NCBI RefSeq assembly: GCF_017305915.1 | Contig: NZ_JAFKJN010000005.1 | Span: 62,001 to 126,000 of the forward strand | Origin: Reyranella sp. | Lineage (GTDB): Bacteria; Pseudomonadota; Alphaproteobacteria; Reyranellales; Reyranellaceae | Reading direction: 5' to 3' | Length of the DNA: 64,000 nucleotides | Part shown: in pieces, positions 44,087 through 52,664 of the stretch | How positions within the stretch are numbered: position 1 is the stretch's first letter | Layout of the letters: each line of letters begins with the position of its first letter | Made by a program: the position numbers and the translations under genes | Notes under the pieces: generated by a model | What the model was told of the DNA's origin: nothing | What the model saw: only the letters and a program-made list of their open reading frames with translations | Databases searched by the model: none

Positions 44087-45112
44087 TCACAGGCCGGCGT
44101 CGTTCTTGGCGATGCTGTCCTGCAGCTCCTTGTAGATCTGCTCGGGATTGCCGCCCGCCTTGGTGACGGCGTCGGCCCACTGCTTCTGCAACGGCGCGGC
44201 CACGGCCTTCCATTCCTTGAGCTGGTCGGGCGTCAGCGGATAGACCTCGTGACCGGAAGCCGCGAGCATCTTGGGACGGCCGGCCTTCTCGAAGTCGGCG
44301 AAGGGCGAGGCGACCTTGACCGCCCACTCGGTCGTGCAGTGCTCGTCGATGACTTTTTTCTGCGCCGGCGACATGGCGTCGTACTTCGCCTTGTTCATGG
44401 AATAGGTGAAGACTGCCGTGAAGAGCGGCACGTCCATCGAATACTTGGTCACCTTGTCGAGGCCGAACAGGAACATCGAGCCCCACGGGAAGAAGATGCC
44501 GTCGGCCACACCGCGCTCCAGCACGTCGCGCGCCTCGGGTGCGGAGGCCTGCACGTTGGTGCCCCCCAGCATCGTCACCATCTGGCCGATCGTGCTCTGG
44601 GGCGGGCGGATCTTCATGCCTTTGATGTCGCCAGGCACCACCACCTTCTTGCGGCCGTGATAGCCGCCGGGTTCGAGCATGAAGGCGAAGCAGAAGTGCG
44701 TATCCTTCATCTCGGTGGCGGCATACTTGCGGTACCACGTATCGAGCGCCGCCGTTCCCTTCTTGGCGTCCGAGAACATGAACGGAAGCTGGCCGGCCGC
44801 GATGGTGGGGAAACGTCCGGGCTGGTAGCCCGGATTGACGTAGGTGATGTCGGCGATGCCGTCGCGGGCCATGTCGTAGTGGTCGAACGCCTTGCCGAGC
44901 TGCTCGGACGGGAAGATCGCCGTCTTGATGGTGCCGCCCGACTCCTTGGTGATGTCTTCCGCCCAAGCCTTGGTGGACGGAACCAGCGGATGGGCGGGCG
45001 GCAGCCAGATCGAGATCTTGAGGTCGACCGTCTTGTCCTGGGCCATCACAGGGGCCAGCGCGGGCGCCGCAAGCAGACCGGCGGCCAACACCGCCAGGGC
45101 GAGCTTCTTCAT
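44087..45112 (-). CDS. dctP: TRAP transporter solute-binding protein (DctP)
   Basis: 341 residues from ATG 45112 (GGGAGGAAAG upstream), signal peptide MKKLALAVLAAGLLAAPALA. DctP features: ISIWLPPAHPLVPSTKAWAEDI, IFPSEQLGKAFDHYDMARDGIADITYVNPGY, KGMKIRPPQSTIGQMVTMLGG with the conserved Arg that binds a ligand carboxylate. First gene of a complete TRAP set. Divergent from rsmB. On the minus strand a TATAAA lies at about 45159-45164 without a good -35. Confidence 0.93.
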   Translation of the reverse strand: MKKLALAVLAAGLLAAPALAPVMAQDKTVDLKISIWLPPAHPLVPSTKAWAEDITKESGGTIKTAIFPSEQLGKAFDHYDMARDGIADITYVNPGYQPGRFPTIAAGQLPFMFSDAKKGTAALDTWYRKYAATEMKDTHFCFAFMLEPGGYHGRKKVVVPGDIKGMKIRPPQSTIGQMVTMLGGTNVQASAPEARDVLERGVADGIFFPWGSMFLFGLDKVTKYSMDVPLFTAVFTYSMNKAKYDAMSPAQKKVIDEHCTTEWAVKVASPFADFEKAGRPKMLAASGHEVYPLTPDQLKEWKAVAAPLQKQWADAVTKAGGNPEQIYKELQDSIAKNDAGL

Positions 45113-45174
45113 GAGCTTCTTTCCTCCCAATTCGTTTGCGCCCCAAACATACCGGGTTTATAGCCCGCGGCGAA

Positions 45175-46449
45175 ATGGAAGATTCCCGCCGGATTGCACT
45201 CGACGTCCTCGAGGCGTGCCTGGACAAGGGCCAGCCGCTCGACGATGCGCTGGCGCGCCATCCCGGCTTCCCGGCGCTCGACCCGCGCGACCGGGCGTTC
45301 GTGCGCCTGCTGCTGGCCACCGCTTTGCGCCGGCTGGGCGAGATCGATGTGGTGCTGGGGGCGATGATCGAGCGCCGCCTCGAAGGCGCCAATGCGATCG
45401 GTCATCAGATCCTGCGGCTGGGCGCGGCCCAGCTCCTCTTCCTGGGCACGCCCGCCCATGCCGCGGTCGATACCTCGGTGCAACTCGCCCAGAGCCGCCT
45501 GCCCCATATCAAAGGCCTGACCAACGCCGTGCTGCGCCGCGTCGCACGCGAAGGCATCGCGATGCTGGGCGACCGCGACCCCGCCCGGCTCAACACGCCG
45601 CTGTGGCTATGGGAAAGTTGGTCGGCGACCTACGGCGAGGAAGCGACCCGCGCCATCGCCGCCGCCCACCTGATCGAGGCGCCGCTCGACCTGACGTCGC
45701 GGGCCGACGCCGATTTTTGGGCCGGCCAACTGGAGGCCGAGAAGCTGCCCACCGGCACCCTGCGCCGCCGCACCGGCGGCGCAATCGCCGAGCTGCCGGG
45801 CTACGCCGAAGGCGCGTGGTGGGTGCAGGACGCCGCCGCCACCCTGCCCGCCCGGCTGCTGGGCGACATCGCCGGCAAGCGGGTCGCCGACCTCTGCGCC
45901 GCGCCGGGCGGCAAGACGATGCAACTCTGCGCCGCCGGTGCACAGGTGACGGCGGTCGACATCTCTGCCCGCCGCGTGACGCGGCTCAGCGAGAACCTGG
46001 CGCGCGCCGGCATGACGGCCGAGTTGGTCATCTCGGACGCCAGCAAATGGATGCCGGCCGAGACGTTCGACGCCGTCCTGCTCGACGCCCCCTGCTCCGG
46101 CACCGGCACCCTGCGCCGCCATCCGGACATCGCCTGGCTCAAGGACGAGGAGGATGTGAGCCGCCTTACCCTCACGCAGGACCGCCTGCTGGTGCACGCG
46201 CTCGATCTGCTGAAACCTGGCGGCACCCTGATCTACGCGGTGTGCTCGCTGCAGGAGGACGAAGGCCCGGCGCGGGTCGAGGCCCTGCTCGCCCGCGAGC
46301 CCAGCCTGCAGCGCGTGCCGGTCACATCGGCCGAGCTACCCGGCCTCGCCGAGGCCGTCACGCCGGCTGGCGACGTCCGCACCCTGCCCTCGATGTGGGC
46401 CGAGCGCGGCGGCATCGACGGCTTCTACATCGCCCGTCTTCGTTCGTAG
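45175..46449 (+). CDS. rsmB: 16S rRNA cytosine-5 methyltransferase (RsmB/Sun family)
   Basis: Methylates C967 of 16S rRNA in the E. coli enzyme. 424 residues from ATG 45175. The N-terminal NusB-like domain (residues 1-130) has DPRDRAFVRLLLATALRRLGEID and TNAVLRRVAREG; the C-terminal methyltransferase domain binds SAM at VADLCAAPGGKTMQL. The two catalytic cysteines are Cys307 (DAPCSGTGTLRRHPD) and Cys357 (YAVCSLQ). Full-length and intact. Confidence 0.94.
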   Translation: MEDSRRIALDVLEACLDKGQPLDDALARHPGFPALDPRDRAFVRLLLATALRRLGEIDVVLGAMIERRLEGANAIGHQILRLGAAQLLFLGTPAHAAVDTSVQLAQSRLPHIKGLTNAVLRRVAREGIAMLGDRDPARLNTPLWLWESWSATYGEEATRAIAAAHLIEAPLDLTSRADADFWAGQLEAEKLPTGTLRRRTGGAIAELPGYAEGAWWVQDAAATLPARLLGDIAGKRVADLCAAPGGKTMQLCAAGAQVTAVDISARRVTRLSENLARAGMTAELVISDASKWMPAETFDAVLLDAPCSGTGTLRRHPDIAWLKDEEDVSRLTLTQDRLLVHALDLLKPGGTLIYAVCSLQEDEGPARVEALLAREPSLQRVPVTSAELPGLAEAVTPAGDVRTLPSMWAERGGIDGFYIARLRS

Positions 46450-46475
46450 GACCGCGCCACTGGAGTGCGCGGTCC
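46449..46475. terminator. Bidirectional terminator-like hairpin
   Basis: GGACCGCGC and GCGCGGTCC form a perfect 9-bp stem around CACTGGAGT, placed exactly between the convergent stops of rsmB and the amidohydrolase. No T-run, so rho-dependent or partial termination is possible. Confidence 0.55.
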
Positions 46476-46480
46476 CCCGG

Positions 46481-48022
46481 TCAGACCATCGAGCTCGGCC
46501 GGTAGAATGGCTGGTGCTTCGAGGTGTCGATGTAGTCGGCGTAGAACTTCCGCGCGTGCGGCAGCAGCGCCTTGGAGAGGTTGCGCCGCTCGACCTCGTC
46601 GTCGGCCAGCGCCTTGCTGAGGTCGTCGTGCAGCGCCTTCAGCGTCGCCGTCTTGTCGACCTTGGTGAACTTGCCATGGTCGTAGATCACCTCGCCGTCG
46701 CACATCGTCATGGTGACGGCCTGGCTCTTGGCGCGCTGGATCACCGCGTCGAGGGTCGGGGTCAGCTCGTCGAGATACGGATAGGCGACGCTGTCCCAGT
46801 CGATCAGCACCATGTCGGCCGCCTTGCCGACCTCGAGCGTGCCGAGCTGGCTGCCGAACGGCGTCGTCTTGGCGCCGCCGACGGTTGCCATGCGCAGCAC
46901 CTGCGCCATGGTCGGCACGTCCTCCTCGACCATGCCGGGCACGCGGTGGGCGCGCAGCACCAGCTTCAGCTCCTGCAGCATGTCGCGGTCGTCGTTGATG
47001 CCGGCCTCGTCAAGGCCGATCGCGGTGTTGATGCCCTTCTTCTCGAAGAAGTTCAGCGCCGCCACGCCCGAGCGCAGGCGGAAGTTGGACGAGCAGTTGT
47101 GGCAGACGCAGCCGCCGGCCGAGGCCAACCGGTCGATGTCCTTCTCGTTCAGCCAGACGCCGTGGCCGAGCGTCAGCCGCTCGTTCACCATTCCGAAACG
47201 GTCGATGTACTCCAGCGCCGTGCAGTCGCCGCGCCGCCTGGCGTATTCCTTCTGGTAGGCCGTCTCGACCAGGTGCATGTGCATCGGCGCGTTGTACTTC
47301 GACGAGGCGTCGGAGAGCGCCGTCAGTGCCTTGTCCGAACACCAGTGCAGGTTCGCGGGTGCGAGCTGGATCTTCACCCGGCGCTTGTTGTGATGCTGCG
47401 CATGGAACGACTTGAACATGTCCATCGCATCGTCGAGGCTCATCCTGAAGCGGTCGAACCAGCGCTGCATCGGGCCCTGCAGCGCCGCCGGCAGGCTGCG
47501 GACGAACTCCTCGTCGGCCTGGTAGACGAGCCGGTTCTGGTCGCGCACCGCGTAGCAGTAGCTGACCCGCATGCCGACATCCTCGTAGGCCCGGATGGTG
47601 TCGGTCGCGCGCTTCTCGACGTCCGGCAGCGTGCCCGGCATCCAGCCCTGGATGTGCTGCACCGTGGTGATGCCCGAGCCGATCATCTCGAACGCCGAGT
47701 AGAGCGTGTCGAGATAGAGGTCGACGTTGCGGATCACCATGCGGGTGATGAACCACAGCTCGAGCGGCATGTCGGGCGAGCCGAGCTGCACCGGCGTCAG
47801 GCCGACATGGTGATGGCCGTTGACGAAGCCCGGCAGCAGCACCTCCTTGCCGGTGCCGATCACCGGCACCGTCGGGTGCTTGGCGTGCAGGTCGTCGTAG
47901 GTGCCGACGGCGGCGATGATGCCGTCCTCCTGCAGCACCGCGCCGTCCTTGATCTCGTTCCACGACAGGCGGTCCTTCGTGCCCGTGATGGCGGCACGGC
48001 TGCGAATCAGGCTGGTGGCCAT
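46481..48022 (-). CDS. Amidohydrolase family metal-dependent deaminase/hydrolase
   Basis: 513 residues. Metal ligands fit the mononuclear deaminase type: GFVNGHHHVG (HxH-like), MHMHLVET (His after strand 5), LGHGVWLNEKD (His), and GLDEAGINDD (Asp). The N-terminal small beta domain and C-terminal GTLEVGKAADMVLIDWDS are as in the SAH deaminase/TrzN/AtzB/guanine deaminase group. The substrate is probably a nitrogen heterocycle, unresolved. It follows the three genes of an ABC importer by 11 bp with AGGAG ahead of the ATG, so the importer probably supplies its substrate. Confidence 0.87.
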   Translation of the reverse strand: MATSLIRSRAAITGTKDRLSWNEIKDGAVLQEDGIIAAVGTYDDLHAKHPTVPVIGTGKEVLLPGFVNGHHHVGLTPVQLGSPDMPLELWFITRMVIRNVDLYLDTLYSAFEMIGSGITTVQHIQGWMPGTLPDVEKRATDTIRAYEDVGMRVSYCYAVRDQNRLVYQADEEFVRSLPAALQGPMQRWFDRFRMSLDDAMDMFKSFHAQHHNKRRVKIQLAPANLHWCSDKALTALSDASSKYNAPMHMHLVETAYQKEYARRRGDCTALEYIDRFGMVNERLTLGHGVWLNEKDIDRLASAGGCVCHNCSSNFRLRSGVAALNFFEKKGINTAIGLDEAGINDDRDMLQELKLVLRAHRVPGMVEEDVPTMAQVLRMATVGGAKTTPFGSQLGTLEVGKAADMVLIDWDSVAYPYLDELTPTLDAVIQRAKSQAVTMTMCDGEVIYDHGKFTKVDKTATLKALHDDLSKALADDEVERRNLSKALLPHARKFYADYIDTSKHQPFYRPSSMV

Positions 48023-48033
48023 TGCGGCTTCTC

Positions 48034-48861
48034 CTAGAGAGCTGAGGCGAGAGCTTCCTGTTCGGCGAAGGCACGGTCAACTTCGTCGCGCAACAGGTTG
48101 GTGAGCTGGATGCGGAGCACCTCCGCATCGGCGGAGAAGAGGTTGCGCGGCCGCGGCAGGTCGATCGGCACGATCGTCTTGATGCGGCCGGGACGCGCGG
48201 TGAAGACGACGACGCGGTCGGCCAGCGCCACCGCCTCGTCGATGTGATGGGTGACGAACAGCACCGACGCGCCCGAATCGCGCCAGACATCGAGCAGGAA
48301 GTCCTGCATGCGCGCGCGGGTCTGCACATCGAGCGCCGCGAACGGCTCGTCCATCAGCAGCACCTTGGGGCGCATGGCGAGCGCGCGCGCCACGGCGACG
48401 CGCTGGCGCATGCCGCCGGAGAGCTCGTCGGGCCGCTTGTCCATCGCGGCAGTGAGGCCGACCCGCTGCAAGGCGTCCTTGGCGACGCTGCGGCGCTCCT
48501 CCTTGCCGGCGCCGCGGATCGACAGGCCGAAGCTCACATTCTCCCAGACGGTCAGCCAGGGAAACAGCGAGGTCTCCTGGAAGATCAGGCTGCGCTGGGG
48601 CGACGGCGTCTCGACCCTGTCGCCGAACGACCAGACATGGCCGCCGGTGACGTCCTCGAGGCCGGCGATCAGGTAGAGCAAGGTGCTCTTGCCGCAGCCG
48701 GACGGCCCGAGGAAGACCACGAACTCGCCCGGCTTGATGTCGAGGTCGATGTCGCGCAGAGCCTCGTGGGCGCGCCGCGTGCCGGCCGCCCAGGTCTTGC
48801 CGACGCCGCGGCAGACCACGGCGTCCTTCGAGGAAAAGCGGATCGGTCGGTCAGAGCGCAC
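48034..48861 (-). CDS. ABC transporter ATP-binding protein (SsuB/TauB/NrtD family)
   Basis: 275 residues. Walker A LGPSGCGKSTLLYLIAG, Q-loop LIFQETSLFPWLTVWENV, signature LSGGMRQRVAVARAL, Walker B VLLMDEPFAALD, then VTHHIDEAVALADRVVV. The MRQRVA..ALA and PFAALD pattern is that of nitrate/sulfonate/taurine-type importers. Overlaps the permease gene by 11 bp. Confidence 0.93.
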   Translation of the reverse strand: MRSDRPIRFSSKDAVVCRGVGKTWAAGTRRAHEALRDIDLDIKPGEFVVFLGPSGCGKSTLLYLIAGLEDVTGGHVWSFGDRVETPSPQRSLIFQETSLFPWLTVWENVSFGLSIRGAGKEERRSVAKDALQRVGLTAAMDKRPDELSGGMRQRVAVARALAMRPKVLLMDEPFAALDVQTRARMQDFLLDVWRDSGASVLFVTHHIDEAVALADRVVVFTARPGRIKTIVPIDLPRPRNLFSADAEVLRIQLTNLLRDEVDRAFAEQEALASAL

Positions 48862-49789
48862 GCAGCTTCTCCGTCTGGTCGGGCAGCCAATAGAGGATGC
48901 GCCGCTGCGCCTGGCGCAGCAGCCAGTCGAAGGCGAAGCCCAGCACGCCGATCACCGCGATGGTGAAGAACACCAGCGACGGGTTGAAGGTGTTGCGCGC
49001 CAGCATGATGACCTGGCCCATACCGTAGCCGACGCCGGTCGATTCGGCGATCAGCACCACCATCCAGGCGCCGAACAGGTTCATGCGCAGCACCGCCAGC
49101 ATGCCGGGCAGGATCGCCGGCACGATGACGCGGCCGTAGATCTGCCGCTTGGTGGCGCCCATGGTGCGGGCGACATTGATCAGGTTGTTCGATACGCCGT
49201 CGATCTGGGTGATGGTCGCCAGCACCATGTGGAAGAACAGCGCCACCACGACCATGAAGATCGCCGGTCCATTGCCGATGCCGAAGATGAAGATCGCCAC
49301 CGGCAGCCAGGCGATCGGCGATACCGGCGACAGCAGGGTCACGGTCGGCAGCACCAGCCGGTCGAACAGCTTGTAGTAGCGCACCAGCACGCCGGTGCCG
49401 ATCGCCAGCACCGAGGCGATCAGCAGGCCGACGAACACCCGCATGGTGGTGGCGGCGACGGTGATCATCACCGATTCGAAGGCGCTGGGTCCGTCGGCCA
49501 TCGACTTGCCGATCTGCCAGCGCGTCGCGGTGTTGAAGAACTTGCCCTGCTCGGCGATCGAGCCGAGGAAGATGTGCGGTGGCGGCAGCAGCTTGGGGTC
49601 GGCCCAGCCGACCAGCCAGCACAGCTCCCACAGGCCGACGAACAGACCGACCGACAGGATCGTCCAGCCGATCCGCGCGACCAGACTCTCGCCGGCCATG
49701 GTCGCGAACAGGCGCGCTACCGCCGCCGGGCGGGATGCTCCGGCGCCGGCCGTCCCCTCGGAGAAGTCAGGGGGCGTGACGACGGCCAT
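48851..49789 (-). CDS. ABC transporter permease (SsuC/TauC family)
   Basis: 312 residues with six or seven membrane segments in a BPD_transp_1 domain. The EAA-loop is seen at NVARTMGATKRQIYGRVIVPAILPGMLAVLRMNLFGAWMVVLIAE (landmark). The start ATG 49789 overlaps the binding-protein stop by one base (TGATG). Confidence 0.92.
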   Translation of the reverse strand: MAVVTPPDFSEGTAGAGASRPAAVARLFATMAGESLVARIGWTILSVGLFVGLWELCWLVGWADPKLLPPPHIFLGSIAEQGKFFNTATRWQIGKSMADGPSAFESVMITVAATTMRVFVGLLIASVLAIGTGVLVRYYKLFDRLVLPTVTLLSPVSPIAWLPVAIFIFGIGNGPAIFMVVVALFFHMVLATITQIDGVSNNLINVARTMGATKRQIYGRVIVPAILPGMLAVLRMNLFGAWMVVLIAESTGVGYGMGQVIMLARNTFNPSLVFFTIAVIGVLGFAFDWLLRQAQRRILYWLPDQTEKLRAL

Positions 49790-50859
49790 CAGACCGCCGA
49801 CTTGTACTTGAGCTTGCCGTAGAGGTCGGCGTTCTCCTTGATGACTTCCTCGAGCAGCGTCCAGTCGATGGCGCCGCGGTCGGGCTTCTTCTTGATGTAG
49901 CCCATCTCGACCACCGAATCGGTGCGGTCGAGGATGAACTGCGTCTGGCTGCGCGCATCGACGATCGCCGGCTGCTTGCCCTGGGCGATCTTGGCGTTCT
50001 CCATCGAGGTCTTGTAGTACTTGCCGACCAGCTCCTTGAGCACCGCCTCGGTCTGGGTCTCGGCATCGTGCTGCGCCTGCATCATCGCCTTGATGATGGC
50101 CTTCAACCCCGCCGGATTGTCCTTGATCAGCGCCGAGCGGCAGGCGAGCACGCAGTCGGTGTAGCCCTTGCCGTACATGTCGATGCCGTTGCTCAGCATG
50201 ACCGCGCCCTTGACGTCGTTCACCAGCGCCGAGGCGTAGGGCTCGATGGTGCAGATCCAGTCGAGCGCGCCCGCCTTGAACGCCTCGACCGCCTCGGGCG
50301 TGTTGCCCATGTAGCGGACCTTGACGTCCTTGAACGAGATGCCGTGCTTCTTGAGATAGTCGTACGGCATGACCTCGAGCGTATCGAGCTGGAAGGTGCC
50401 CAGCGTCTTGCCCTTGAGCTTTTCCGGCGAATCGAGGCCGGGACGTGCGACGATGGCGCAGCCCTCGACGCCGCCGCCGGCGACGATCTTGACCGGCGCG
50501 CCGGCGTCGTAGAGCGCCATGAACGAGGTGTAGGGCATCAGGCCGATATCGACCTGGCCCATGCCGAGGAACGTCACCTGCTCGGCGAAGGTCGGCGTGT
50601 TGATGAACTCGAGCTCGACGCCCGCCGCCTTGGCGTACTGGCGCGAGTGCGCGAGGAAGATGTTGAGGTTGCAGAAGCCGGTGCCGTGCGTGCCCTTGAT
50701 CCCGACCGCCGCATGCGCCGGGCCCATCATGCCGCCCATGGTGATCGTGGTGACGGCGGCGGCGCCCTTCAGGAAGCCGCGGCGCGAGGCCACCGCACGG
50801 CCGGAAAAATCCATGTCCTGGAGCTTGGGGAAATGCGTACAGCCAATGCGATCACACAT
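49789..50859 (-). CDS. ABC transporter substrate-binding protein, Tat-exported (NMT1/SsuA-like)
   Basis: 356 residues from ATG 50859 (GGAGGCCGTC before it). A Tat signal is at SRRGFLKGAAAVTTITMGG (Ser25-Arg26-Arg27), preceded by a 24-residue N-terminus that begins MCDRIGCTHFPKL, with two Cys and a His; the upstream open frame to 51048 is not credible. The mature part has the SsuA-like GQVDIGLMPYTSFMALYDAGAPVKIVAGGG, IVARPGLDSPEKLKGKTLGT, and DWICTIEPYASALV. First gene of the importer-amidohydrolase operon. The ligand is unknown. Confidence 0.88.
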   Translation of the reverse strand: MCDRIGCTHFPKLQDMDFSGRAVASRRGFLKGAAAVTTITMGGMMGPAHAAVGIKGTHGTGFCNLNIFLAHSRQYAKAAGVELEFINTPTFAEQVTFLGMGQVDIGLMPYTSFMALYDAGAPVKIVAGGGVEGCAIVARPGLDSPEKLKGKTLGTFQLDTLEVMPYDYLKKHGISFKDVKVRYMGNTPEAVEAFKAGALDWICTIEPYASALVNDVKGAVMLSNGIDMYGKGYTDCVLACRSALIKDNPAGLKAIIKAMMQAQHDAETQTEAVLKELVGKYYKTSMENAKIAQGKQPAIVDARSQTQFILDRTDSVVEMGYIKKKPDRGAIDWTLLEEVIKENADLYGKLKYKSAV

Positions 50860-51073
50860 GACGGCCTCCTCGGGCAGCAGAGTTCGTTGGATCGGGATTG
50901 CGGGCGGGTCGGGGACTGGGCACGGACGACTCCATCGTCGGCACGCCAACCGAAAGAACCGCAGATGCGGCCTGCGCTGTCCGTGCAGGATGCAAGCGAT
51001 ATGCCACCGGCTCAAAAGCCGGTGATTCGCCTGCAAAAACAGCCGCATGGCGGGGTACGCGGCGTCGCGTCCG

Positions 51074-51101
51074 TTGACTTTGCGAGGCGATTGAATTCAA
51101 T
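51074..51101 (+). promoter_or_regulatory. Promoter-like sequence and 12-bp palindrome ahead of TRAP set 2
   Basis: TTGACT (51074-51079), 16 bases, TTCAAT (51096-51101). The -10 is part of a perfect palindrome ATTGAATTCAAT (51090-51101). It is 49 bases before the dctP ATG. The remainder of 50860-51150, between divergent transport operons, shows nothing else I can name. Confidence 0.4.
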
Positions 51102-51150
51102 CCGCCCAACAAACAGGCACTCGACGCGATCCAGGAGGAGGAGATACCCG

Positions 51151-52185
51151 ATGACGATCACCCGACGCCGGATTCTGGCGGCCACGGCAGCCGCGCCCCT
51201 CGCCGCCCCGTGGATCGGCGGCACCGCCCGCGCCCAGGCCAAGCAGCTCAAGATCTCCCACCAGTTCCCGGGCGGCACTGTCGATTCGGGCGACTTCCGC
51301 GACCAGCTCTGCCGCCGCTTCGCCGCCGATTTGGCCAAGAAGACCAATGGCGCCCTGACCGCCGAGGTCTATCCCAACTCCTCGCTGGTCAAGACGGTGG
51401 CGCAGTACTCGGCGATCCGCCGCGGCGCGCTCGACATGACCCTTTATCCGCTGAACTACGCCGGCGGCGAGGTCAGCGAGTACAACATCGGCTTCATGCC
51501 GGGCGTCGTCAGCTCCTACGACCAGGGCTATGCCTGGAAGAAGGCCGAGATCGGCAAGCGCCTGAACGCGGTGATGGCCGAGAAGGGTGCCGTGCTGGTC
51601 ACCTGGCTGTGGCAGGCCGGCGGCTCGGCCAGCCGCGATGCCAAGCCGATCCTCGCGCCTGAGGACGTCAAGGGCAAGAAGGTGCGCGGCGGCAGCCGCG
51701 AGATGGACCTGATGCTGAAGGGCGCCGGCGCCTCGGTCGTGTCGATGCCGTCGAACGAGCTCTACGCGGCGATGCAGACCGGCACGATGGACGTCTGCAT
51801 GACGACCTCGACCAGCTTCATCTCCTTCCGCCTCGAAGAGATCGCGAAGAGCCTGACGACGGCGCGCAAGAAGAGCTTCTTCTTCGTGTTCGAGCCGCTC
51901 TTGATGTCCAAGTCGATCTTCGATTCGCTGCCGAAGGACCAGCAGACGGCGATCATGGATATCGGCGCGGAGATGGAGAAGTTCGCGCTCGAGAAGGCCA
52001 AGGCCGACGACGAGGAGGTCGCCAAGGTCTACGAGAAGCGCGGTATCAAGACCTACGCCATGGAGCAGGCCGAGGTCGACAAGTGGAAGGCCGTCGCCAA
52101 GGACACCTGCTGGAAGGAATACGCGGCGAAATCGGCGAGCAACGCCGAGCTCCTGAAGCTGTCGCAGGAAGTCCCGGCGGCGTGA
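51151..52185 (+). CDS. dctP: TRAP transporter solute-binding protein (DctP), set 2
   Basis: 344 residues. N-terminus MTITRRRILAATAAAPLAAP ends in ARAQ and resembles a Tat signal (TRRRIL). AGGAGGAGGAG precedes the ATG 51151. DctP marks: HQFPGGTVDSGDFRDQLCRRFA, AEVYPNSSLVKTVAQYSAIRRGALDM, DVKGKKVRGGSREMDLMLKGAGAS, SMPSNELYAAMQTGTMDVCMT. Related to the 44-45 kb DctP only at family level. Confidence 0.92.
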   Translation: MTITRRRILAATAAAPLAAPWIGGTARAQAKQLKISHQFPGGTVDSGDFRDQLCRRFAADLAKKTNGALTAEVYPNSSLVKTVAQYSAIRRGALDMTLYPLNYAGGEVSEYNIGFMPGVVSSYDQGYAWKKAEIGKRLNAVMAEKGAVLVTWLWQAGGSASRDAKPILAPEDVKGKKVRGGSREMDLMLKGAGASVVSMPSNELYAAMQTGTMDVCMTTSTSFISFRLEEIAKSLTTARKKSFFFVFEPLLMSKSIFDSLPKDQQTAIMDIGAEMEKFALEKAKADDEEVAKVYEKRGIKTYAMEQAEVDKWKAVAKDTCWKEYAAKSASNAELLKLSQEVPAA

Positions 52186-52664
52186 GGCTGCTCGGCCTCC
52201 TCAACAGGGCGATCGTCGTTGCCTCGGCGATCGCCCTCGTCGTTGCCTCCTGCGTGCTGACCTACTCCGTCGTCGTGCGCTACTACACGCACGAGGCGAC
52301 GGACTGGCAGGACGAGTTCTCGGTCTTCCTGCTGATCGGCGTCACCTTCCTGTCGGCCGCCTGGGTGCATTCGCAGCGTGGCCATATCGGCATCGAGGCG
52401 CTGGCCAGCATCCTGTCGCCCGCCGTCAACCGGGCTCGCCTGTTCGTCGTCGACATGCTGAGCGCGCTGTTCTGCGCCTTCTTCGCCTGGAAGTCGTGGA
52501 CGCTGCTGCACGAGGCCTGGACCGAGGGCTATGTCAGCGCTACCGCCTGGGCGCCGCCGCTCTGGATCCCCTATCTCGCCATGTCGGCCGGCATGACCCT
52601 GCTCACCGGGCAGATCTTCCTCCAGGCCTTCCTGCCGTCCGCCCAGCCGCCGCGATCCCACTGA
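52182..52664 (+). CDS. dctQ: TRAP transporter small permease (DctQ), set 2
   Basis: 160 residues with four hydrophobic segments, starting at GTG 52182 that overlaps the dctP stop (GTGA). The conserved WQDEFSVFLLIGVTFLSAAW and RGHIGIEAL elements are typical of DctQ. Confidence 0.9.
   Translation: MRLLGLLNRAIVVASAIALVVASCVLTYSVVVRYYTHEATDWQDEFSVFLLIGVTFLSAAWVHSQRGHIGIEALASILSPAVNRARLFVVDMLSALFCAFFAWKSWTLLHEAWTEGYVSATAWAPPLWIPYLAMSAGMTLLTGQIFLQAFLPSAQPPRSH

Noticed and set aside
50860..51048. N-terminal extension of the Tat-exported receptor
   Set aside because: The extension is Arg/His/Trp-rich with no conserved pattern, and ATG 50859 has a strong ribosome site.
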